A DNA stretch of 64,000 nt, from NCBI GenBank assembly GCA_020736575.1, contig JAGPYM010000025.1:528701-592700 (forward strand), read 5' to 3'. Below, one piece after another: positions 10,521-21,782 of the stretch. Position 1 is the stretch's first letter. Each line of letters starts with the position of its first letter. The position numbers and the translations under genes are program-made. The notes under the pieces are model-generated. The model saw only the letters and a program-made list of their open reading frames with translations. It was not told the origin of the DNA and made no database searches. The DNA is from Thelonectria olida (lineage: Eukaryota > Ascomycota > Sordariomycetes > Hypocreales > Nectriaceae).

Positions 10521-11567
10521 CTAGATCGTGTAGACCAATTTCTTTCCACTGACCTTGCCGTCTCGTACCAAAGAAAGACCCTCCAAAACGCCAGCCAGGC
10601 CCTCGCCGCCCTCATTCACACTTGGTGCATGCACCTTGAGCTTCCCGTCGCTGAGCAGCCCTTCTGCGAGCGCCCAGAATTTCTTGGCAAACGAGAGGTC
10701 ATCCGCGTTGGCGGCGACTGGTTGCCCAAACACAAAGTCTTCGCCAATGGATGTATAAGCAAGCGTAGACTTGGCCGTGACGTTGCTGTTGATGGAAGAT
10801 ACGAAGTCGTTCGGGAGAGGAAGAAGCGTAGTGTAGACGCCACCGTCATCGCTGAGCGCACCCACTGCAATGCGCGCTGTGGGCTCCTTGGAGATGCAGT
10901 CCAAAGCATGCTTGAGTTGACCTCCAGTCGCTTGCTTTATGTCCTCCACGACCGTTTCGGAATTGTAATCGAAGACGCCGTCGGCGCCGAGGGTCTTGAC
11001 GTATTCGAAATTCTTCGGGGACGCCGTCGTGTAGACGTCCAGGCCGGACAGCTTTGCGAATTGAATGGCCAGGGCGCCGGTAGCGGTGCTCCCTCCGTAG
11101 ATCAAGATGGGGAAACGACGCTCGGCGGGAGCACTAGGAGTTGGGAGGTCTAGGCTCTGGTACAAGGCTTGTCCTACGGTGGTGATGCCGACGCCAAGCG
11201 TGGCAGCCTCTTCAAAGCTGACATTGTCGGGGATGAGCACCAGCAGGTCGCCCTTTGCCGTGATGTACTCGGCAAACGTGCCATCTTCGTGGTGCAGGGC
11301 GTTGGCGCCGTGAGCGAAACCAGCAACGCGGTCACCCTTCTTGAGCGTCTTTTCTACGCCTGAACCGACTTGTTCCACAATGCCAGCATAGTCGCAGCCG
11401 ACCCGGGCTCCGGGAGTTGCAAAGTAGTTTACGTGGAGGACGTCTGTGGGGTTGACGGCGACGGCTTTGACCTTGACGATGATGTATTCGTCTCGAAGCT
11501 CTGGAATCGATACTTCGACGAGCTTGGCCGTGCCAGGGGATTGAATGACGATGGCGTGATTGGACAT
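10521..11567 (-). CDS. Medium-chain reductase, ToxD/trans-enoyl-reductase-like
   Basis: Intronless, 348 residues. It has the GroES-like N-terminal fold with VNPTDVLHVNYFATPGARVGCDYAGIV and a Rossmann domain opened by YGGSTATGALAIQFAKLSGL, the signature of the ToxD/LovC-type enoyl reductases of fungal clusters. The cysteine-rich structural zinc loop of alcohol dehydrogenases is absent, so it should be a zinc-free NADPH reductase or quinone reductase. LovC-type relatives work in trans with a polyketide synthase, but none is in this window. A TATATATA element sits about 70 bases before the start. Confidence 0.85.
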   Translation of the reverse strand: MSNHAIVIQSPGTAKLVEVSIPELRDEYIIVKVKAVAVNPTDVLHVNYFATPGARVGCDYAGIVEQVGSGVEKTLKKGDRVAGFAHGANALHHEDGTFAEYITAKGDLLVLIPDNVSFEEAATLGVGITTVGQALYQSLDLPTPSAPAERRFPILIYGGSTATGALAIQFAKLSGLDVYTTASPKNFEYVKTLGADGVFDYNSETVVEDIKQATGGQLKHALDCISKEPTARIAVGALSDDGGVYTTLLPLPNDFVSSINSNVTAKSTLAYTSIGEDFVFGQPVAANADDLSFAKKFWALAEGLLSDGKLKVHAPSVNEGGEGLAGVLEGLSLVRDGKVSGKKLVYTI

Positions 11568-11634
11568 GTTTGGTGTGCGAGGTGGTACTGCATGGATTCG
11601 TCGGAGCGGCGAGATGTTTCACAGCTGGACGGTC

Positions 11635-11643
11635 ATATATATA
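11635..11643 (-). promoter_or_regulatory. TATA element of the ToxD-like gene
   Basis: ATATATATA lies about 70 bases upstream of the minus-strand ATG at 11567. Confidence 0.45.
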
Positions 11644-12736
11644 CGGCTACGGGACCTAATATTGTTCAGTAATGGCATCATACAAACGTATGAATTCATC
11701 TTGGCGCATGTACGGATAACTAAGCACAAGTCGGCGACTTGGCCGAGCGCGTCGGCTTGTTTAGTAATACTTCCGCCTTTCCGTCATTCCGCGTATCGTA
11801 CTCTGGCTTCGTATTTGACGCCGCTTAGTCCGGCCCCTCTCCAGTAGCGTCATATCCCTCAAGTTATGTAAAGACCTCGGGCCAACTGTTCTCCCACACT
11901 TGGCTAAGTAGAGCGAGGGCCTATTGTCGGACTGTTTATTACTAAAGAAGTCCGCATCTAAGGTGCTCCATATCACCTTGTCTACTGTACGTGTGTGTTG
12001 TGCACGTCTTTTGGGACGTGGCTTGTTGTTGTTCCTGGTAGTGTTACCACTGATACATGCGGTGGGTCGTGAACGAGTATGGAACAGATTATTATCGACG
12101 CAACTCGAGTGGAGAGAAAAACCGGTCGTCTATTAGACTTTTTACACTTGAAGCTGGTTTTAAATTTCATGGGTGCAGCTGAAAGTTGTTGGGAGACTGT
12201 CCTGTGGCTGTCCACTTCGCAAGATGACCATTGGGCACATCATGCAAAGCCCTGTCAGCCGTCTTGACTGGTCAATTATAAGATTCCATCATCCATAGGC
12301 ATGCGCGTAGAATATTTGTAGCTCTTAAATAGATCTGCTCTAAACTCTTGGTGGAGTTTGGGAAGAGAAGCACGCAGCGGTTGTTTTGGTCAATTGACAA
12401 CAACCAACGGCATTTAACTTCATCGCCTATTAGCTTCTGAGGGCCTGTAGTAGGAAGGTTTTACCTGTAGTTTCTCTATGATTCTCAAAAAACCTTACTT
12501 ATGTACTCCTTTGGACAAACTCCGTCCCAATTTCCGTCACTCGAGGCTTCCGATCCGCCGCGAGCCCGTGAACTCCGCCGTCTAGCCAAAATGAATCGGC
12601 ACAGAGTTTCAAGGGCTTATCAAGCAGAATTTAGTTCCGCCAGTCTCTACAAGGTTATTCATTTGCAAGACAGCCACGGTTATCGAGGGTGGTGGCAAGT
12701 TTGAGTTTAATTCGAACATGGGTATAAACGACGGAC

Positions 12737-12743
12737 TATATAT
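12737..12743 (+). promoter_or_regulatory. TATA element of the hydratase-family gene
   Basis: TATATAT lies about 75 bases before the ATG at 12817. Confidence 0.45.
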
Positions 12744-12816
12744 GGAGGTGGCCAGAGAACTCAACTCAACTTGAGTAGCACCTCTCATCTAGCTCATCAA
12801 CTAGAAGTCTTCAGAT

Positions 12817-13767
12817 ATGTTGTTTCCTCATCTCGTTCTGGCAGCGATCGCCGCCCTGGCCACCCCCATCTCCTCCTTGGAACTCCCAAAGTACAAGGGC
12901 TTAAAGACGTCTCTCAACTCGAGCATCCTCCGGGTCACCTTCCACAACCCGTCGTCACCAGTCAATCTATGGAATCAAGATACGCAGGATGACTTGACCG
13001 ACCTCGTCTCCCGTCTCCAGCGGGACAATGAAACCAAAGTCGTCATATTTAATAGCGACGTCCCTCGATTCTTTATGGCCCATCTCGACCTGAGCCTGCC
13101 AAGTTTGGCCAAACGTAAGTCCAATATTCCTTTGAAGTAACTTGAACTAGCATCAATACTAAACATATGATTTACAGCCGCTTTCATCGATCAATTCGGA
13201 ACACTCATCTACAACATCTCATCCCTCCGCCAAGTTACGATTGGTGCTGTCCAAGGAAGAGCTCGAGGAGCAGGCAATGAGTTGCTCGTTGCTCTCGATA
13301 TGCGCTTCGCAACCAAGACGGACACCGTGTTTGGCCAACCAGAGGTGGGATCAGGCTTGTTTCCAGGCGGCGGTGGAAGCCAGTATCTCCCTGGCCTGAT
13401 TGGGAGAGGGCGTGCCATGGAATACGTCCTGAGTTCCAAAGACATATCGGCCAGCGACGCCGAGAGAATTGGTTGGATCAACAAAGCCTTTGATACTGAC
13501 GCCGAGCTGTCCGACTACGTTGACAAGTTGGCCGCCCGAATCAGTCTCTTCCCTCTAACAGCCTTGTACGGGGCCAAGAGGAGCATTAACCGCGCTGTGG
13601 CACCGCCTCTGAAGCATTTGCTCGCAGATGGGCGAGAGTTCTTCAAGCAGCAGTCTGACCCACTGGCTCAGGAGATTGGCAAACGAGCAGCTGCTTTGAT
13701 CACGAATGAAACCGTGGTGGAAGTAGAGTTAAATCTTGCTGATGCGATCCCGCTTTTGTATCAGTAA
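12817..13767 (+). CDS. Enoyl-CoA hydratase/isomerase family protein with signal peptide
   Basis: Two exons: 12817-13114 and 13178-13767 (intron of 63 bases), 295 residues. The crotonase fold is recognisable: RVTFHNPSSPVNLW at the start, the oxyanion-hole segments FFMAHLDL and GRARGAGNELLVALDMRFA, then GLFPGGGGSQYLPGLIGRGRA. Unusually, the first 20 residues (MLFPHLVLAAIAALATPISS) form a hydrophobic, apparently cleavable secretory signal ending at a small-residue site. Crotonases normally act in mitochondria, peroxisomes or cytosol on acyl-CoA. The family assignment is firm, secretion is an inference, and an acyl-CoA substrate would be unusual if it is truly exported. Confidence 0.85.
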
Positions 13768-14235
13768 GGCCGCCGGCTTGCAACTCACACGATAGTTAGC
13801 CCAGAGAACTGCTTTTCTTAAGTGGTGTTCTTCTTTCTGATGGGGTGGTGAAGGGAGGTATTGAGGATGTTCCCAAACTATCATTTGGAGCACTGTATTG
13901 ATAGGACCAAAGATATGTTGGTGGCATGTCCCTTCCAAAGGCATACCTACGCGCTCGTCAATACCAAGCAATACTCGGACGTCACGATCTTCAACGGCAT
14001 GTGTGATACGTGGTAATATTCCAAACAAATGTAGCGAAGTACAGAATTGGACAACTGACGAATTTCAAGCTCCTAGTAGTAGTTTTCTGAGGCTAAGAAC
14101 TGTGTGTTTTTGCCCTTTTGTGTGCAGCAACTCGTCCTTGATGGGGCGGGCCGCTTCTACAATAGTCTGAGGTTAAAGATGAGTGTTTCTCTAATTCACT
14201 GCTTATTATCCATCCGTCCTTTGGCAACAGGATCC
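13768..14235. other. Intergenic region between convergent genes
   Basis: No gene seen. 3' flanks of the hydratase-family and lipase genes. Confidence 0.6.
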
Positions 14236-15636
14236 CTAAGCCAAACCGAGATCTGCCAAGTTGAACTCGGGAGACGATTTGACAAAGTCCTTGTTCAAGG
14301 CCGCAGCCCGCACCTTAACATCACAGCTACCAGACGCCGTCTTTCCTGCAAACAGCTCCTCCATCCACTCCAACCACTCTGGTGCGGAAGCGGGCACAGT
14401 TGGCGAGTGTTCAAACCCCTCATACTCTCTCAGGTGTACTTCATTGCCGTTTTTGCAAGAGGTTTTCCACACACTGCGTGTCGTGATTGGCAAAATGGCC
14501 GTATCGTTTAACCCTTGGACAACCATCATCGGCTGCGGCGACCGGCCTGAGCCTGGGGCTGTCTCATTCTGCCACTTTTCGACCGCTTGATTATCAAGCC
14601 CCTTGGCAGAAACGACATCTGTAATGTTCAAGTCCAGCGTCAACCCCATCATCGCAGTGCTACACATCTGTGCCTTTTCCATGAGGCCTAGCCGCTGTTG
14701 AAGGCCTTCACCGAGTAACCCGAAGTCATACGAAGGTATGACTCGGCTTAACCCAATGGTAAGACCGGGCAGCTCCGCAGAGAGGACATACTGACTGGCT
14801 TGGGGATGAGCCATCAGCTCCCTGGCGTACTCCTTGGCCATGTCTAGAACCCTTGTCGCAGGACAAATCGAGACAGTACCGAGGTATCGACCCGCCTTAC
14901 TGACAGCATTTTGCACAAACTTGCTCTCTGCGAGCTTCCATACCGCTCCGCCGCCCTGTGAATGGCCAACGGACACCCATTTCTCAGAAAGAAGATGGCC
15001 AAACGCCTTTCGGGCTGCGATTACGGAGTAGTACAGATCGTTGGCGTGACCGGGGAAGCTGCAATACTTGTGCTCCGTGTAATTGTTGCCCAACCCAGCG
15101 TAGTCGGTCGCAACTACGGCATAACCTCGTTCAACAAGATTGGTCCAGGTGCGGTAGTCGAAGAGGGCCGGCCCTGCAGAGGGCGCGCAGCCTCGATAAA
15201 CGCCGATCGTTCCGTGGGCGTAGGCAACAAGAGGGTACTTGTGGCTGCCAATTGGCATAAACGGGAAAGCCACAAACCCTGTCACTGGAACTAGCGAACC
15301 GTTAAGGTCAACAGAAGTGTACTGCATTCGATACACGGTTAAGCCATCTGCGATATTCAGGGGCTCAGGGTTGACGGGCTGGAGCTTGAGCAGGTCGCCC
15401 GGAGCTGAGCGGGAAAAGTTCTTCGCCGTGGCATAGAACTCAAAGTCAAAGCCGGGAGGGGTAGAAACCAGAGAATGGTCGATTTCGTTGGTGACCTGAA
15501 GGATTTTGTAGCATTCAGGACCGCAGCCGTAGGCACTTGCGACTTCAACAGACACATTGAAGTTGGAGGCCTCGGCAGCCTCCGTAATGGCCGGCAAGCT
15601 GTAGAGAATGAGGGCAAGTAAAAATGGTGAACGCAT
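14236..15636 (-). CDS. Secretory lipase (LIP family)
   Basis: Intronless, 466 residues, with a signal peptide of about 20 residues (MRSPFLLALILYSLPAITEA). The body matches the secretory lipase family known from Candida LIP genes and Aspergillus: the YAHGTIG oxyanion segment near residue 140, nucleophile Ser in GHSQGG near 226, Asp in GLND near 378 and His in EHSP near 410. Several N-glycosylation sequons fit an extracellular protein. It should hydrolyse acylglycerols or related esters outside the cell. A TATA element lies about 95 bases upstream. Its place among reductases suggests a role in supplying fatty or ester substrates, but this is conjecture. Confidence 0.9.
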   Translation of the reverse strand: MRSPFLLALILYSLPAITEAAEASNFNVSVEVASAYGCGPECYKILQVTNEIDHSLVSTPPGFDFEFYATAKNFSRSAPGDLLKLQPVNPEPLNIADGLTVYRMQYTSVDLNGSLVPVTGFVAFPFMPIGSHKYPLVAYAHGTIGVYRGCAPSAGPALFDYRTWTNLVERGYAVVATDYAGLGNNYTEHKYCSFPGHANDLYYSVIAARKAFGHLLSEKWVSVGHSQGGGAVWKLAESKFVQNAVSKAGRYLGTVSICPATRVLDMAKEYARELMAHPQASQYVLSAELPGLTIGLSRVIPSYDFGLLGEGLQQRLGLMEKAQMCSTAMMGLTLDLNITDVVSAKGLDNQAVEKWQNETAPGSGRSPQPMMVVQGLNDTAILPITTRSVWKTSCKNGNEVHLREYEGFEHSPTVPASAPEWLEWMEELFAGKTASGSCDVKVRAAALNKDFVKSSPEFNLADLGLA

Positions 15637-16483
15637 CTTGAACTGAAAGCCATGTATCGAAAGATTGCGGAGTAATTCAGTGTGATGCTTGAGGACACAA
15701 TTGACGAGAGACTCGAGGTTGTCATCTTTTTATAGTTGTTTAGTTATACAGATATAGCAGGTGTGAAAACTCATCACCAGCTTCGCCCGCGGGCCCCGAG
15801 ACCTCATGAGAGGAGAGGCAACAATGAGGGATGACGTATCCGAGCAGCCAGCAACGCTCAATAAGATCCAGAACAGGTAGGTATTAGACAGTAAAGCTAA
15901 ACGGTTAATGTGATGACTCATAAGCCTGTCTGCATCATCGACAAGGACATCTAAAATTACATCGCTTTGTACCTCTGTAAACTCTGGGCCATTGGCTCTA
16001 ATAGGCTTTTGACTCAGCTATGGCATGTACTCTCGTGTTCAACAAAGCTTTTGACAAGGAGTTTGATGATCGATTCCGATGGGTTGAGTAAGACCTAGCA
16101 CGTAGTAGGGAGCTCAAGCCCCTACCTCTCCTCATCGGGAGGAGAGCAGGGGGCGGCTCGATTACTTCCTATTCCAGTAAGGCGGACAGGAACCGAGGTC
16201 CAATATCGTTGTGGAGCTATGGACAAGACAGGAGAATAGTTTACGATTGGTTGGATAACAGGGGCGCAGTTGCAGTCACATCCGCAAGGACAGGGACACG
16301 GACCTGGATCCTAGATCATCCGCTCAGTAGCCGTGAGTAGGAGGATGTGTCGGTAGTCTGCCGCCTTCACATGCCTTGATGAAGCGATGTAGACCGCGCG
16401 ATTAGATCAGGTTCACTCAACGAGTGCGCTGCCTAGGATTATCGTAGCAGGCCGTACTTTTATTACTCCATCAGAGCTCTTTG
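15637..16483. other. Intergenic region
   Basis: No gene seen. It contains the lipase promoter and a short perfect hairpin (CTCTCCTC, 5-base loop, GAGGAGAG) near 16125-16147 of unknown meaning. Confidence 0.55.
15727..15735 (-). promoter_or_regulatory. TATA element of the lipase gene
   Basis: CTATAAAAA on the minus strand lies about 95 bases before the lipase ATG. Confidence 0.5.
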
Positions 16484-18103
16484 CTACATTTTCAAGTCCG
16501 GACTGGCAAACTCGCTCTCAGATAAGCCCCAAGCTAGTTGAATATCAGACTTGTAAGTCCTCGCCACTACGAATCCCTTCGAAGCAACAACATCTAGTAC
16601 CTCCATGACGCGTCGTTTGTCTTCCGGATGTCGGATCTCTAGTGATATAGCTAGCAATAGGGGCAAGTAGAAAAGGGATTCGGCACTGATGAACAGTAGC
16701 TGTCGCTCCAAAATAGCAAGACCGGCTAGTGCCCGAGACTCCAGATGAGGTGTCTCGTCGAATGCTGGAGGTTTTCCAACACATGTCCATAGTGGGTCTA
16801 TAAACAGTCGAGCGATGCTGATTATTGCGCAATGGCAAAAGGCCGCAAGAAACGAGCTGAATTCGCGAGGGTCAATGGCGGTCAGCGAAGGGCTCGCACA
16901 GATCCCAGCCACCAACCTGAGTAGATCATGTGCGTCATCAAAAATGATTTTTCCAGAGGCCAAACATGGCGTATCCAAGGTCTGCTGTAGTGAGGCAGAC
17001 TTGGGTTCATCTAGGAGCGATGCTTGCACAAGACCTCGTGCCTGCGTAAGCCACTCGATGGAACTATCCAATCGAAGTAGTTAGTTTCTTGACGACCCTA
17101 ATAGCATGCTTGCCATACTTACCGGGTATTGCATCTAGCAAACAGTGCTAGGAACTGTGTCACTCGGTGAGCGGTAGTCAGGTCGACATCTTCATGCATA
17201 TAGGTCTGCTCCCGGTGGAGAATGTCGGCGAGGAAAGTATCTTGATCGCAAATGAGGGATGCAGTTGCTTGAAGGTATTGGTAAACAGCAAATAGACAGG
17301 TTTCATACTGCGAGCAAGAAGACCCAGCATGAAAGGACTGGACGACTTGCGCAGGAAGCGAATGTATGACTAGCATTGCACCGTAGCCAGAGTCATCAAT
17401 CATGAGCTGAGACTGAGTTAGCTTCCCATGATAGGAAAACTTTCTGACACGGGCCATTGATAGCAACGGTTCAACTCACTTCGAAAATGCAACTTAACAC
17501 TGTGAGCAGAACGATGAGACATCTCGCTTCGGAGGATAGATCCACAGTGCTGTTTGCCTGCTGTAAGTGCCGATGTATTTCATTCCGAATTCCAGGAATC
17601 CAAAGTAATGTCTTCATAGGCGATTCATTCGATTTGGCCTTCATGCAATGCAACCTGACTCGGCCAATGGATGAAACAAGCAGTCGGACCGGGGGTGATG
17701 AGTCCAAGAAATGTGCTTGTATAGACTGGGAGAAGGGTTGGGTAAACGGGGATGAACCGGGTTCCATAAGGGCGAAGAATGATTTAATATGCCGAGCATC
17801 GTTGTTCGAGGGTATTGTCAGGTTATTTGGCTGTCTAAGAAAGAGCAACTCATCCGTTTTGGCAGACTCGTTGGGTTCAGTGCATGGTAACCAGCGAAGC
17901 TGACAACGCAAACAAGGCCGTCCTCCATCACACTGTGTACATCGAGCCATATTAGCAAGAGCGGCGGACAGTATTCTCATGGGAATATGACATACACTGA
18001 CTCGAGCGCGTCGACATGCTTGACATCGATGTCCTTTCCGCCGGGCATCCCACGGCCCACATGGCCGAGTTCGTTTTGTCTTGAGGCGTGCGGGAGAGGG
18101 CAT
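16484..18103 (-). CDS. Zn2Cys6 transcription factor
   Basis: Four exons: 18103-17996, 17932-17480, about 17406-17123 and 17063-16484; 474 residues. The first splice (donor GTATGT, acceptor ACACAG) falls inside the zinc cluster and joins CQACRRARVS to CDGGRPC, giving the complete C-x2-C-x6-C-x5-C-x2-C-x6-C pattern at residues 27-53, followed by a basic-poor linker and a long helical fungal regulatory region. Three acceptors fit exon 3 (at 17421, 17412 or 17406); I chose the one best spaced from a CTAAC branch point. It is the only regulator in the enzyme cluster and is divergent from the amidohydrolase locus, so it is the natural candidate for control of the cluster. Confidence 0.85.
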
Positions 18104-18647
18104 TGCTCTTTAGGATATCACGATGGCCGAAAGTGAAGGACAATTCCCAACATCACAGGTGCAGTCCAACTATATTACAGGTCGTCGTAGCGCAGCCGGG
18201 GCCGGGAGGTCAACAGCGGGAGAAGAAGGTCGCGGAATAACAATGATCCAGAGGCAAAGCTACGCCAGTAGAGGACAAAAAAGAGACGAGAAAGGAACTA
18301 TGTAGTTAGATAGAGGAAGGGCCGAGTTTGAATACGAGGAGTCATCCCCTGGTCTAGTCTTGAAGCTTTGACTGATCATAACCCCGTCCTCCGAAACTGC
18401 CGGAGCACCCATCGGGTACGCACCTGCGGCATAATATCGTCTCTAGGAATCGGCCGTGCCCTGCACATGGAGCTGGAGTTATCCGGTGCGTTTGCCGCGC
18501 AAAGGACTCGCGAGGCAACCATTTAAGATGTCCTGATGTGGCGCCGAAAGCGAGTATTTCAGTCGACTCAGACAGCCTCACTCGAATAGATCAAGAAGCC
18601 TACGGAGACAGGAGACTCGAGCAAAAATCTATCGCCACTGTGAAAGG
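18104..18647. other. Divergent intergenic region, regulator and amidohydrolase
   Basis: No gene. It includes an imperfect everted repeat with CCG and CGG triplets, CTCCGAAACTGCCGGAG at 18389-18405, a possible Zn2Cys6 site. Confidence 0.45.
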
Positions 18648-20300
18648 ATGGACGCCGACATTCTCATCCGAGCCAAATTCGTGGCGTCACTCTACCCTGA
18701 AGATCCGGAGCTACAGGCCATCCCTATTCGCAATGGCTACATCACTGCCGTCTCTAGAGATGCACATGGCCTCGATGGTTGCAAATGCCCCAATACGCTC
18801 GTTATCGATGAGCGTGGGAGTACTGTGCTCCCGGCCTTCGACGATACGCATACACATCTGATGGTTGCTGGCCTCAGCCAGTTCGATGTCCCTGTACACA
18901 CCGCCGACAGCATTGGCAAAATGCTAAACATGCTCAGCACACGCGCCGCTATGGTCGAGTCCGGCAGCTGGATTACGACGACGTGGAATTGGCTGGAATA
19001 CAACCTCAAGGAACAGCGCTTCCCGACCGCACAGGAGCTGGACAGCGTCAGCGTCGCCCATCCCATCGTGGTCAGACGAGGCGGACATAACATTGTCGCC
19101 AACACACTTGCGCTGAAGCTCGGCGGCATCACGGCCGACACGCTGAGTCCAACCGGTGGGAAGATCGGACGCGACGGCGATGGCCGGTTAGATGGCCACC
19201 TCCAAGATGCCGCCATGGCTGGTGTGATGTGAGTCATGCCAGCACCGAGCCTGGATGAGCGCATCGCCGGCCTCGAGCACGCCTCAACTTCATACGCCGC
19301 GACGGGAATCGGCTGCGTGCGCGACTGCGCGGTGCCCGTCGAGGACCTTGGCATCTTGAAGCAGACACACGACGCTGGCAAGCTGCATGTGCGTGTACGT
19401 GCCCTGGTGTCCACCATGGGCATGAACTCGGCAGTGCAAGTCGCGAGTCTTTTGGAAAAGATGGAGGCATGGCGCCATCTCCAATTTGATCCATGGCTCT
19501 CCGTCTGGGGTGTCAAGTTCATATTCGATGGTGGGCTTGAAGCCAACGCCACCGAGGAGCCTTACATTGGTCGTCAGACGAGGGCTGCTGCGGTGGTGAT
19601 GTCGGCAACTTTTGCGGAACGCTGATCTGGGACACAGATGAGCTCTTTCGGGCCATGGATATGGTTGTCCGTCGTGGCTGGCGTGTCGGAACGCATGCTT
19701 TCGGGGATCGAGCTGTCAGGGTGATGCTTGATGTTTACGAGCGCGTGCTACATACGTAACCACCCACATCTCCCCCCTAATACCCTTGTCATGGAGCACG
19801 GCGGCCTTGCCAGCCCTGACCAGCGCTCTCGGGCCATCAGCCTGGGAATCCCCTGCACAATCCAGCACCCGTTGATTCACGACGCCGCGGCGTTTGAGAT
19901 ACTGTATCTTGGTAGAGAGAGGGTTGCCCGCTGCTTCCCGGCACGCGGATGGCTGGATGCTGGCGGTCTTGTGGCCGGCGGTTCTGACTATCCCGTCGGC
20001 GTCTACGGACCCATGCATTCCATCTGGGGAATGACTTCGCGTCAGACTGTTGCGGGCATCATGGGACCGGAGCACGCCATCTGTATTGAGGAGGCTATCG
20101 CCATGCACACAACGCTTGCCACTGCCCTACTGAGGGAGTCTGACACCAGAGGGACAATTGCCACTGGCCGCTTCGCTGATTTGACCATTTGGCCTTGGAA
20201 TCCCCTGACTGCACAAGATCCGAGTGAATTGAGGGATCTGCTTCCTTTGTATACGATAATCGGCGGTAAACTTACACATCGTCCGCAAAAGGGTACATAA
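18648..20300 (+). pseudogene. Amidohydrolase-3 (YtcJ/AepA-like), broken
   Basis: A single protein of about 550 residues can be followed through three lesions. It starts MDADILIRAKF, has the metal-binding HxH in DDTHTHLMVAG, the lysine strand VKFIFDGGLEANAT, HAFGDRAV and the metal Asp in GGSDYPVGVYGPMHS, all typical of YtcJ-like metal-dependent amidohydrolases that cleave C-N bonds in cyclic or acylated amines. The reading frame is interrupted by an in-frame TGA at 19230-19232, then loses one base near 19581 (between IGRQT and GCCGGDVGNF), and is restored by an extra 1 or 4 bases near 19751-19754. No intron fits at these places. It is probably inactive in this strain, unless the sequence has errors. 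Confidence 0.75.
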
Positions 20301-20671
20301 AGCATTGGCACTTCGCTTGGCTATTGGAGATTTCATGTCTGTTGCATTATCGAGGGGCACTTCATGCTTCTTGGACTACCTAAGGTCCAGACCGATGTCG
20401 ATGACAATGCGGTTAAATTATCTTAGATTCAGTGGTATCTGATTTCGTAGCATTCACTCTCAATCACTCTTTGAACATATGTTTCTCCTACACAATGTAG
20501 TAATCATCCCTAGAGGTCTCAATTTAAACAGAAACATTCTCCTCTCTAAGCACGCAAACCAGATCACCGGGCGTGAATCTTGCGGATGGTTCATTTAACC
20601 ATGCTACTTCCTCGTATCTCGCACATTCGGCCATGAACAAGAAGGAGAGCACCGCGTCTCTGCATATACAA
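20301..20671. other. Intergenic region between convergent loci
   Basis: No gene or repeat seen. Confidence 0.6.
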
Positions 20672-21782
20672 CTAGTCCTTGTCGGCTACTTGCCAAGTCT
20701 GAGCCAGCATTTTCTTAACTGTCAGCATTTTGATGTCTGGGAATTGATTATTAGCGGCCTTCTCGGCCGGCAAGTCGAAATGTCCAGTGACCATCAGTTT
20801 CTCCAGTGTTGCATAGAGATACTGGAGGTGTGCCTTGGGGAAGTAGGGATATGCTGCCACATGGTTCGGGAGCTCCGTAATTTGCCCATTGCCTAGTTTC
20901 TCGAGATCGTCATGATAGATTTGAAATTCAGAGCCTACTCCAAATTCGTTAGATAGTTTGCACTGCTGGGTGAGGTAATGAAAAGTGGCTGACCTCGAGC
21001 CTCCTGAACGAGCCTCAGAAACTCGTTCCACGTGATCGTGTCTCCAACGACGTATGTGGTCTCCTGCCACTGTGGCAAATGCAGCATTTTTACAACCACC
21101 CGGGCGACGTCGAGTGAGTAGGAAAATGCTATAGGCTCGTCACCTGTTCCTGGGATCGCGGCAATCTTATTTTCCATATCAATGACCGGCATCATTGGAG
21201 TAAGATGCGTTTTGATATAGGGCATTCCCCAGTAGTCAAGGAAATATCCATTGGCAACCTCTGTCCACTCCAGACTAGTGGTCTGCAAAAGTGTCAATGC
21301 ATTGCGCTGAAACGCGGCCCAGGGAGTTAGGGTTTCAGTGCTATGATGGCTGTCAGTAAAGTAATGGGAAGGATACGAAAGGGTAAGACTCACTACGGGC
21401 TATTGGGCAGGCTCCAATTGCTGGCAATGAAGCGCTTGGTGTGCTTTGACTTATCAGAAGCACGGATGACGGCCGCTTCTACCTGGGCAATCTTTTCATC
21501 GTGAACACCAAGGCAGGAAATGACAGTATGAATCTCGTGTGTCTCCAAGACAGACACCAAGCACTCTTCGTCCTCGTAGTCGACTGAGACGGTAGAAGTT
21601 TGTTCAGGTTTGGCATCAGGCTGCTAGAAGGTTTGTAAGATCAGAGGTCAGGAGAGGAAGTGAAAATCGGGACCAACCTGACGACTGAGCACAATAACTG
21701 AATGACTTTTATCATCGTTGATAGCCTCGACTACAGCCTTGCCTACATGGCCGGAGCCGCCAAGCACCGCCACGTTAACCAT
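20672..21782 (-). CDS. NmrA-like NAD(P)-binding reductase 3
   Basis: Four exons on the minus strand: 21782-21678, 21620-21394, 21340-20994 and 20934-20672; 313 residues. It starts MVNVAVLGGSGHVGKAVVEAI with the Rossmann glycine loop and ends with the FPDIKMLTVKKML helix, shared with gene 1 (FPDIKVTTVKEML) and gene 2 (FPDIKARTVREVL). Exon sizes and phases match the two NmrA-like genes at 5797 and 7313. Donors GTTGGT and GTCAGC are weak but give the only frame that keeps the homology. A TATATAAG element lies about 85 bases upstream. It marks the right edge of the enzyme run. Confidence 0.85.

Larger units (their letters stand above)
11568..12816. other. Divergent intergenic region, 1.25 kb
   Basis: No supported gene. 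It lies between the ToxD-like gene and the hydratase-family gene. It contains a TATA for each and a GC-rich motif TTGGCCGAG near 11741-11749 that resembles motifs in the NmrA promoter. Small open frames are unconvincing. Confidence 0.6.

Noticed and set aside
4670..21782. A classical polyketide or peptide secondary-metabolite cluster
   Set aside because: No synthase-sized frame or ketosynthase, adenylation or terpene cyclase motif is present in the window.
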